Assembly: GCA_037440765.1 (NCBI GenBank)
Contig: JBBITL010000044.1
Location: 1 to 36,120, forward strand
DNA: 36,120 nt
Source of the DNA: DTKY01 sp037440765
Lineage (GTDB): Bacteria > Acidobacteriota > Terriglobia > Bryobacterales > Bryobacteraceae
Reading direction: 5' to 3'
Shown: in pieces, positions 15,932 through 22,100 of the stretch
Numbering within the stretch: the first letter of the stretch is position 1
How the letters are laid out: each line of letters begins with the position of its first letter
Position numbers and translations under genes: made by a program
The notes under the pieces: model-generated
Databases searched by the model: none
What the model saw: the letters and a program-made list of their open reading frames with translations, nothing else
Told to the model about the DNA's origin: nothing

Positions 15932-17926
15932 ATGCGTCTTTTTGCTCCGGCAGCAATCCTCAGCGCCTTCCTGTTGTTCCTGGCCCAGCCGGTGGCTGGC
16001 AAAGTGTTGCTGCCGTGGTTCGGGGGGTCGGCTGGGGTGTGGGCCACATGCCTGGTCTTCTTCCAATGCCAGTTGTTGCTCGGCTATCTCTACAGCCACT
16101 GGCTGGTCGTGCGGCTTGACCCGAGGCTCCAGGCTGTGGTGCATATCGGCCTGCTGGCGGCGAGCGTTGCCCTGCTGAGGTTCGCGGCCAACGGCGGCCA
16201 GCGGCCGGCAGGCGATGGAGATCCGACGCTGAGAATCCTGGGGCTGCTGGCGCTGATGCTGGGCCTGCCGTTCTTTGCCCTGGCCACGGCCACGCCGCTC
16301 GTCCAAACCTGGTACGCGCGCAGCCACGGCCGGGCGCGGCCTTACCGGCTGTATGCGTTTTCCAACGCGGGCTCGCTCGCCGCCCTGATCCTGTACCCGG
16401 TGCTGATCGAGCCGCGGCTCAGCCTGCGTTCCCAGACACTGGCCTGGTCGGCGGCCTTCGTGGCCTACGCCGTCCTCTCGGCGGTGCTGGCGGTCATGGG
16501 ATCACGGGGCGATCCGCGCCGGGAGCCGGCTGCGGCCTCACAGGGCGCCGCGCCGGGCCCGCGGAAGAAGCTGCTCTGGGTGGCGCTGGCGGCGTGCCCG
16601 TCGGCGCTGCTGCTGGCGGTGACGAACCTGCTGACCAAGGACGTCGCCCCGGTGCCGTTTCTCTGGATACTGCCGCTCGGTCTCTACCTGGCGAGCTTCA
16701 TACTGTGCTTCGCGCATGGCCCGTGGTACAACAGCCGCCTTTTCGGCTGGCTGCTCACTCCGGCGCTGTTCGCGCTGGCCTTCGTGCTGGTCTACTCGCG
16801 CAGCGGAGAGAACCTGGCGCTGACGATCGCGCTACTGTGCGGGGGCCTCTTCGTGTGCTGCATGTTCTGCCACGGGGAACTGGCGCGGGTGAGGCCCGCT
16901 CCGGCCTTCCTCACTCACTTCTACCTGATGGTGGCGCTCGGCGGCGCCGTGGGAGGGGCGCTGGTCGCCCTGGCCGCGCCCCACGTATTCAACGAGTACT
17001 TCGAGTTTCCCCTCACCTTGGCCCTTTGCGCCTGCCTGGCGTGGATCATGACGCCGAAAAGCGCAGCCTCGCTCGTGAAGCTGGCGCTCACGCTGGCGCT
17101 GGTGGGCTACGTCGCCGAGATGGTGTACACGCCCATGAGGAAGGCCAGGGTCGCGGCCCGGAACTTCTACGGAACCCTGAAGGTGGTGGACTCGGGGGAG
17201 GGCGCGGCGGCGGTGCGCACAATGCTCCACGGGGGCATCAGCCACGGATCGCAATGGATGGCCGCCGGGAGGCGGAACCAGACGACGGCGTACTACGGGC
17301 CGGAGTCCGGCGTCGCGCTGGCGATCCGGAACATCACCGGCGGCGCCAGGCGCGTGGGCATCGTCGGGCTGGGGCCAGGGACGCTGGCAGCCTACGGGCG
17401 GCCCGGCGACCACTACCGCTTCTACGAACTGAACCCGCTGGTGATCCGGATGGCCGGCGAGCAGTTCACATACTTACGCGACTGTCCGGCGAAGGTGGAG
17501 GTGGTGGAGGGCGACGCACGCCTGTCGCTTGAGCGGGAAGACGGCCAGCAGTTTGACGTGCTGGCTGTGGATGCGTTCTCCGGCGACTCGATTCCGGTCC
17601 ACATGCTAACGCGGGAGGCGTTTCAGATCTACCTTCGCCACCTGAAGCCGGAAGGCGTCCTTGCCATTCACGTGTCGAACCGGTTCATGGATCTCACCGA
17701 GGTGGTGGCGAGGATTGCGGCCGACCTGGGGCGTGCTTCCCTGGCGGTGGTGAGCCCGGGCGACAAGGACGAACAGACCTTGATGGCCACCTGGATCCTG
17801 GTGACTCTGGACCGCGAGTTTCTCTCCTCTCCGGCCTTCGGGCCGGGCGGCCGCCAGATCCCGCTCACAGGCGGATCGCGGCTGTGGACGGACGACTACA
17901 GCAACCTGCTTCAGGTGCTGAAGTAG
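15932..17926 (+). CDS. Membrane-fused spermidine-synthase-like protein
   Basis: 664 residues. The N-terminal two-thirds (about 1-410) is membrane-embedded with many hydrophobic helices. It begins MRLFAPAAILSAFLLFLAQP and continues with GKVLLPWFGGSAGVWATCLV, a signature I know from fused transporter/spermidine-synthase proteins. The C-terminal third is a Rossmann methyltransferase-like domain: GLGPGTLAAYG from residue 479, YELNPLVIRMA (the acidic ribose-binding residue), VVEGDARLSLE, then VDAFSGDSIPVHMLTREA. The fold is that of spermidine synthase, but the active-site region DAFSGDSIP differs from genuine polyamine enzymes, so the product is unknown. The ATG at 15932 is chosen because it opens the first hydrophobic helix and follows TAGAAT; an earlier in-frame start at 15866 lies upstream of that hexamer. 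Confidence 0.85.
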   Translation: MRLFAPAAILSAFLLFLAQPVAGKVLLPWFGGSAGVWATCLVFFQCQLLLGYLYSHWLVVRLDPRLQAVVHIGLLAASVALLRFAANGGQRPAGDGDPTLRILGLLALMLGLPFFALATATPLVQTWYARSHGRARPYRLYAFSNAGSLAALILYPVLIEPRLSLRSQTLAWSAAFVAYAVLSAVLAVMGSRGDPRREPAAASQGAAPGPRKKLLWVALAACPSALLLAVTNLLTKDVAPVPFLWILPLGLYLASFILCFAHGPWYNSRLFGWLLTPALFALAFVLVYSRSGENLALTIALLCGGLFVCCMFCHGELARVRPAPAFLTHFYLMVALGGAVGGALVALAAPHVFNEYFEFPLTLALCACLAWIMTPKSAASLVKLALTLALVGYVAEMVYTPMRKARVAARNFYGTLKVVDSGEGAAAVRTMLHGGISHGSQWMAAGRRNQTTAYYGPESGVALAIRNITGGARRVGIVGLGPGTLAAYGRPGDHYRFYELNPLVIRMAGEQFTYLRDCPAKVEVVEGDARLSLEREDGQQFDVLAVDAFSGDSIPVHMLTREAFQIYLRHLKPEGVLAIHVSNRFMDLTEVVARIAADLGRASLAVVSPGDKDEQTLMATWILVTLDREFLSSPAFGPGGRQIPLTGGSRLWTDDYSNLLQVLK

Positions 17927-17941
17927 CAGCCTGGCAATCCC

Positions 17942-18012
17942 GATTGCGTGACTTGGAGATTCGGTGATTGACGCCGCTAAGGTCAATCACCAGATCACTC
18001 AATCGCCAAATC
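17942..18012. repeat. Mirror-symmetric array of eight 8-nt units
   Basis: Left arm: GATTGCGT, GACTTGGA, GATTCGGT, GATTGACG (17942-17973). Centre: CCGCTAA (17974-17980). Right arm: GGTCAATC, ACCAGATC, ACTCAATC, GCCAAATC (17981-18012). Every left unit starts GAYT and every right unit ends in ATC, its reverse complement starting GATT or GATC. The whole is a 71-bp imperfect palindrome in the gap between two convergent genes. It is not protein-coding. Confidence 0.75.
17963..17991. terminator. Perfect 10-bp hairpin between convergent genes
   Basis: GGTGATTGAC (17963-17972), a 9-nt loop, and GTCAATCACC (17982-17991) form a perfect stem at the core of the octamer array. It could stop transcription from both sides. 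No T-tract follows on either strand. Confidence 0.5.
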
Positions 18013-18020
18013 AGCGGTCC

Positions 18021-18869
18021 TCAGAGGCTCAGCGCACGCAGATACGGGTAGCTCTCCTTGAGCGCCTCCATGTTCATCTCGACGTAGTAGTTGCGCATAC
18101 CGGCGGCCTTCATGGCGGTGAAGACGCCCTTCCAGTCGATTACGCCCTTGCCGACGGGGGCTGGCTTGCCCCCGGCGGTGCGGTCGGCCAGGTGCAGCGA
18201 CAAGAAGCGGCCGGGATACTTCCTGATGAACGAAACCGGGTCCATGCCGGCGCCGACGACGTTGACGACCTGGCATTGCATTTTGACCAAATCCGGATCG
18301 AAGGCGCGGATCAGCGCGTCGTAGATCAGCACGCCCTCCAGTTCGACCAGTTCCGTGGCGTGATTGTGGAAGCCTAGCTGAATGCCCGCCTTGAGGGTCT
18401 GCGCCCCGAGCCGGTTGGAGTCCTCCGCCGCCTTCCTCCAGTCCGCCAGGGTCGCGTTGTTCGCCAGGCCGAAACTGGCGATGATCATCTGCCTGAGGCC
18501 CAGTTCCCGGGCGTAGGCGATCCGGTCGGGAAGGTGCTCCTTGAGTTCGCTGAACTGGTAGTGGCAACTGTCACAGACGATTCCAGCCTTGGCGAACTTC
18601 TGGCGCAGTTCGCCCGGAGCGAGGGACATCAGAGCCTTGAACTGGGCATAGCCGGGGGGAGAGCACGTCTCGGCGGCGCGGTAGCCGATGGCGGCAAGCG
18701 CCTGGAGCGTGCCGTCCACGTCAGCAACGAACTCCTTGGAGATAGGGTAGGTCTGGAAGCCCGCCGGCATCCCGAACGGCTCGGCCCCGAGGTTCGCGGC
18801 CAGGCAGCCCACAGCGGCTGCGCTCTGCGCGCCCCTGGCCAGGAATTCCCTTCTTGATGATCCGGTCAC
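18021..18869 (-). CDS. Tat-exported sugar-phosphate-isomerase-like protein (xylose isomerase-like TIM barrel)
   Basis: 282 residues. The N-terminus has a twin-arginine signal SSRREFLARGAQSAAAVG with R6-R7, so the protein is exported folded to the periplasm. The rest fits the AP-endonuclease-2/xylose-isomerase-like TIM barrel: GYRAAETCSP, CHYQFSEL, LGFHNHATELVELEG and LHLADRTAGG carry candidate metal ligands (E, H, H and D). Members act on sugars or inositol derivatives, as isomerases or epimerases; the substrate is unknown. The GTG start at 18869 is 3 bp after the stop of the upstream Tat oxidoreductase, and GGGAG lies 9 nt before it, so the two form an operon and probably act in one periplasmic sugar pathway. 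Confidence 0.88.
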   Translation of the reverse strand: MTGSSRREFLARGAQSAAAVGCLAANLGAEPFGMPAGFQTYPISKEFVADVDGTLQALAAIGYRAAETCSPPGYAQFKALMSLAPGELRQKFAKAGIVCDSCHYQFSELKEHLPDRIAYARELGLRQMIIASFGLANNATLADWRKAAEDSNRLGAQTLKAGIQLGFHNHATELVELEGVLIYDALIRAFDPDLVKMQCQVVNVVGAGMDPVSFIRKYPGRFLSLHLADRTAGGKPAPVGKGVIDWKGVFTAMKAAGMRNYYVEMNMEALKESYPYLRALSL

Positions 18870-18872
18870 GGG

Positions 18873-20387
18873 CTAGATCTCCCATCCCGGGCGGTATTGG
18901 CGCGTGAGGTACTTGCCGGCGTCCGCCACGTTGGTAACGCTCATCCTGGAGGAGTCGTATTGCAGCTTTCGCCCGGTCCGCAGAGCGACAGCGTGCAGGT
19001 TCACGGCCTCCGTCAGGGGTATGGCGTTCAGGAAGTTGCCCGGCGACTGCGGACCGCCGCGGCAGGCCCTGATCCAATCTGCGAGGGCGCCGGCCGGATC
19101 CTGCGCCGCCGGGGTCCGCCCGCCGCCTCGCGCCGGGGCAGCGGCCGCCCCGGGTCCGGCGTAGGCTATCATTCTGCTCTCGGGGATGATGCGGCCGTCG
19201 AGGATCTTACCCTTGTCGCCGATGAACAGCAGCCCCGTGGACGGCAACTGGCGGTTGTCGTCATCCAGTTCCCTGGGCGCCGGAGGTTTCATCCCGCCGT
19301 CGTGCCAGTAGAGGTCGATGTCCGGCCAGTTGTCGTGTGCAGGGATCTTGAAGCGCACCGAGGAGGCCATGGGGAAGGACCAGTCGTTGCGAACCCGCCG
19401 GCTCACCAGGTCGGCCACCTCGTAGTCGAACGAACCGGTGGATTCCACGGTCACCGGAGCGGGCAGATTGAAGGCGGTGAAGACCGGCCAGAGGCTGTAG
19501 TGCCCCATGTCGGCGATGGCGCCACCGCCAAACTCGTACCAGCCGCGGAACATCGTGTGGGTGTAGTTGGGGTGATAGGGACGGTCCACAGAGGGACCGA
19601 GCCAGAGGTCCCAGTCGAAGCCCTCGGGAATGGGCGGCCTGCCGGTGGGTAGCGCGGAGAACTGAGGCCAGTAAGGCCGGTCGGTCCAGTTGTGAATCTC
19701 GCGCAGCGTGCCTATAGCGCCGTCTCTGATCCAGTCGCGGACCTGGTTCAGGCTGGGGCGGCCGTACGGCATAAAGTAGGTGGCGACCCTGGACTGGCGC
19801 GCGACCTCGAACACTTTCTTCGCCTCCTCCAGCCGGTTGGCGATGGGCTTATGCACGATGGCGTGCTTGCCCTGCTTCATGGCGGCGATCAGTATGGCGG
19901 CATGTGAATGGTCGGGGGTCATGACCTTGACCGCGCTCAGGTCCTTCTCCTTGGCGAGCAACTCCCGGAAATCCGCGTAGGCGTTCACGCCGCGGAACTT
20001 CTCTGCGGCGCGGCTCTGGGCGTAGTAGGTCTCGGCGACCTCCTTGCCGACGCCGCGGCCCCCGGGAGCGCCCGGCGCCCCGGCCCGCCAATCCGGCTTG
20101 TTGAGCAGATTCTGAATGCTCTTGAGCACGCCGCCCTTGCTGAACTCTATGTACTCGTTGCTGTCCTTGACGGGATCGCAAACGGCCACGACCTGGATAT
20201 CCGGGATGGGGAGCATGGTTACCAGCTCCCGCATCCCCTGTGTGCCGCAGCCGATGTAGCCCACGGTGATCTTGTCGCTTGGAGCGACAAAGGACTGGCC
20301 CCCCAGCACGTGCCGGGGCACGATGGTAAACGCGCCCGACACGGCAGCGGCGCCTAAGAACTGCCGGCGATCCACTTCAGGTTGCAT
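18873..20387 (-). CDS. Tat-exported Gfo/Idh/MocA-family oxidoreductase
   Basis: 504 residues. The ATG at 20387 has AGGAGG 6 nt upstream; the frame stays open further upstream, but that part lies beyond the TATAAT. A twin-arginine signal (DRRQFLGAAAV, R7-R8) directs export. The Rossmann nucleotide site is VGYIGCGTQG with G46, G48 and G51. The catalytic-lysine motif reads H179-K180-P181 instead of the common EKP, a variant I associate with exported members from soil and aquatic phyla. DMGHYSLWP carries acid and histidine residues likely to act in catalysis. Such enzymes oxidise or reduce sugars with a tightly bound NAD(P). It is cotranscribed with the isomerase-like gene and divergent from a second Gfo/Idh/MocA gene. 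Confidence 0.92.
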   Translation of the reverse strand: MQPEVDRRQFLGAAAVSGAFTIVPRHVLGGQSFVAPSDKITVGYIGCGTQGMRELVTMLPIPDIQVVAVCDPVKDSNEYIEFSKGGVLKSIQNLLNKPDWRAGAPGAPGGRGVGKEVAETYYAQSRAAEKFRGVNAYADFRELLAKEKDLSAVKVMTPDHSHAAILIAAMKQGKHAIVHKPIANRLEEAKKVFEVARQSRVATYFMPYGRPSLNQVRDWIRDGAIGTLREIHNWTDRPYWPQFSALPTGRPPIPEGFDWDLWLGPSVDRPYHPNYTHTMFRGWYEFGGGAIADMGHYSLWPVFTAFNLPAPVTVESTGSFDYEVADLVSRRVRNDWSFPMASSVRFKIPAHDNWPDIDLYWHDGGMKPPAPRELDDDNRQLPSTGLLFIGDKGKILDGRIIPESRMIAYAGPGAAAAPARGGGRTPAAQDPAGALADWIRACRGGPQSPGNFLNAIPLTEAVNLHAVALRTGRKLQYDSSRMSVTNVADAGKYLTRQYRPGWEI

Positions 20388-20412
20388 GCTTCCTCCTAGC
20401 CACGACTCAGGG

Positions 20413-20418
20413 ATTATA
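20413..20418 (-). promoter_or_regulatory. -10 element TATAAT for the leftward oxidoreductase-isomerase operon
   Basis: On the minus strand a perfect TATAAT ends 25 nt before the ATG at 20387, giving a leader of roughly 19 nt that contains AGGAGG. A TTGACA lies only 7 bp upstream, too close to serve as its -35. Confidence 0.5.
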
Positions 20419-20471
20419 TTGCGTCTGTCAAGCCCTCCCGGGCAAGGGGCGCCGCGCCATGGCATCTGGGA

Positions 20472-20477
20472 TACAAT
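20472..20477 (+). promoter_or_regulatory. -10 element TACAAT for the rightward oxidoreductase gene
   Basis: TACAAT ends 18 nt before the ATG at 20496. GAGGA lies 6 nt before that ATG, so this gene has a short leader with a normal ribosome-binding site. The 53 bp between this hexamer and the leftward TATAAT would hold any shared operator; it contains the palindrome GCCATGGC but nothing I recognise. Confidence 0.4.
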
Positions 20478-20495
20478 GGTGCCCGAGGAATAGCC

Positions 20496-21851
20496 ATGGA
20501 GAGCGAACAGCTGTCACGCAGGTCCTTTCTGAAAGACTCCACGATGGCGGGAGCCGGCGCATCCGCCTTCATGATCGTCAGGCCGGAACTGGTCCGGGGC
20601 GCGGGGCGGGAGAGGTTGCGCGCCGGGCTGATCGGCAGCGGGGGCCGGGGCACGCAGGCGGCAGTGAACCTGTTGAGCGGCGACCCCAACGCCGAACTGG
20701 TGGCGGTGGCCGACCTCATGCCTGACCGCCTGGAGCAGTGCCTGACGCAGTTGCGGAACCCCAAGTACATCCAGTCGAACGCCGGCCGGGCGGCGAAGTT
20801 CACCGGACAGCCGGTCCAGGACCTGGTCACTTCGGTCGGCAAGCGTGTGCTGGTGGACGGAGATCATGCCTTCTCAGGCATGGACGCCTACAAGCGCGTG
20901 CTGGCCTCGGACGTGGACGTGGTTCTGCTGTGCGCGCCTCCGGGGTACCGCCCGCTGCATCTGGAGGCGTCGGTCGAGGCGGGCAAACACATGTTCGTTG
21001 AGAAGCCATTCGGCACCGACGCGGTGGGGGTGAGGCGGGCCATGGCCGCAGTGAAGAAGTCCGAGGCGCGCAAGCTCACGCTGGTCACCGGCGCGCAGCG
21101 CCGCTTCCAGAAGGAGTACCGGGAGACCGTCGAAAAGATCCGGGGCGGTGCGATAGGAGAGATCCTGGCGACCTACGCCTACTGGATAGGTTCGCCGGTG
21201 CTCCAGTTCCAGGGCGCGGGCTGGCCCGGGCCCAAGGGGAAGCGCGATCCAAAGTGGTCCGACATGATGTTCCAGAATCGCAACTGGTATTCCTTCGTCT
21301 GGATCTGCGGCGACCAGATCGTCGAGCAGCACATGCACAACATCGACGTGTGCAACTGGGTGATGGGGGCGCATCCGGTGCGGGTGTCGGCCTCGGGCGG
21401 AGCGGCCTGGAGGCCGCGCGAAGAGGAGTACGGCAACATCTACGACCACGTTGTGGCGGATTTCGTTTATCCCAACGGCGTGCGCATGCTCAGCCACTGC
21501 CGGCAGTATCCGTCGGGAAGCTACGGGAACGTGAGCGAGCTGATCGTGGGCACCAAGGGCCGCAGCAACTGCACCGACCTGGGAACCCCAGGGATGGATC
21601 CCTACGTCCAGGAACACATCGAGATGTGCCGGAGCATCCGGGGCGACGGGCCGTACATCAATCAGGGCATGGAGGTGGCCGAGAGCACCATGACCTGCGT
21701 CATGGGCCGCGAGGCGGCCTACTCGGGCCTGGAGATCACCTGGGACATGATCATGAACTCGAAGCAGGACCTGCTGCCGAAGGACCTCGATATGAACGCC
21801 AGCCTGGTGACGCCGCCGCTGCCGGTGCCCGGGCAGTACAAGTTCGTCTAG
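20496..21851 (+). CDS. Tat-exported Gfo/Idh/MocA-family oxidoreductase
   Basis: 451 residues. The twin-arginine signal is SRRSFLKDSTMAGAGASAF near the N-terminus. The nucleotide-binding loop is LIGSGGRGTQA with G47, G49 and G52, and the catalytic motif is E169-K170-P171. QHMHNIDVCNWVMGAHPVRV supplies the conserved acid/histidine region of the C-terminal domain. It probably oxidises a sugar or sugar derivative outside the cytoplasm; the substrate is unknown. It is divergent from an operon of another Gfo/Idh/MocA protein and an isomerase-like protein. All three carry Tat signals, which argues for a common periplasmic pathway. An insertion of about 30 residues after the nucleotide site (QLRNPKYIQSNAGRAAKFTG) lengthens it relative to the usual 350-400. 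Confidence 0.93.
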   Translation: MESEQLSRRSFLKDSTMAGAGASAFMIVRPELVRGAGRERLRAGLIGSGGRGTQAAVNLLSGDPNAELVAVADLMPDRLEQCLTQLRNPKYIQSNAGRAAKFTGQPVQDLVTSVGKRVLVDGDHAFSGMDAYKRVLASDVDVVLLCAPPGYRPLHLEASVEAGKHMFVEKPFGTDAVGVRRAMAAVKKSEARKLTLVTGAQRRFQKEYRETVEKIRGGAIGEILATYAYWIGSPVLQFQGAGWPGPKGKRDPKWSDMMFQNRNWYSFVWICGDQIVEQHMHNIDVCNWVMGAHPVRVSASGGAAWRPREEEYGNIYDHVVADFVYPNGVRMLSHCRQYPSGSYGNVSELIVGTKGRSNCTDLGTPGMDPYVQEHIEMCRSIRGDGPYINQGMEVAESTMTCVMGREAAYSGLEITWDMIMNSKQDLLPKDLDMNASLVTPPLPVPGQYKFV

Positions 21852-21888
21852 CGCGATCACAAGAGTTCTCTCGGCTTACCGATCAGCA

Positions 21889-22017
21889 CCGTTGAAGACG
21901 CGCCTGTTGTGCAGGACGTGGGCCCCTCCCTTACGGTCGGGGTTCCGTGCGGGGCCTGCGTCTTCGTCGCTGCGGGCGGGTCGCAGGGCCATGGGAACTC
22001 CCTCACGGTCGCGGTTC
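21889..22017 (+). repeat. Dispersed 129-bp element, copy B
   Basis: This is the second copy of the element at 14460-14588. Potential stems: GAAGACGC (21894-21901) with GCGTCTTC (21958-21965); CCTG (21903-21906) with CAGG (21912-21915); GGCCCC (21921-21926) with GGGGCC (21951-21956); ACGG (21933-21936) with CCGT (21945-21948). It lies between the Gfo/Idh/MocA and OPT genes, on the transcribed strand of both. Its open frame continues into the OPT gene, which could mislead start prediction. Confidence 0.85.
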
Positions 22018-22048
22018 GGAACGGGCACGGAACCGCGAGCGTCAGCGA
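21999..22048. repeat. Imperfect inverted repeat at the end of copy B
   Basis: A 19-nt motif at 21999-22017 faces an inverted copy at 22030-22048, with about 16 of 19 positions pairing. The core TCGCGGTTC/GAACCGCGA (22009-22017 and 22030-22038) is a perfect 9-bp stem around a 12-nt loop. It is REP-like in form. Copy A has only the left half. Confidence 0.7.
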
Positions 22049-22086
22049 GCGGTGGAGAGAGGCCGCCCCACGCCGACTGGGCCTGC

Positions 22087-22092
22087 TAAGAT
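22087..22092 (+). promoter_or_regulatory. -10-like TAAGAT before the OPT gene, probable leaderless start
   Basis: TAAGAT ends 8 nt before the ATG at 22101, and no Shine-Dalgarno sequence is present. It lies 39 nt after the inverted repeat of the dispersed element. No clear -35 was found. Confidence 0.4.
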
Positions 22093-22100
22093 CGGCTGAT

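Noticed and set aside
20413..20431. TTGACA and TATAAT as a single promoter upstream of the leftward oxidoreductase
   Set aside because: The two hexamers are only 7 bp apart, far too close for a -35/-10 pair. Only the TATAAT was kept.
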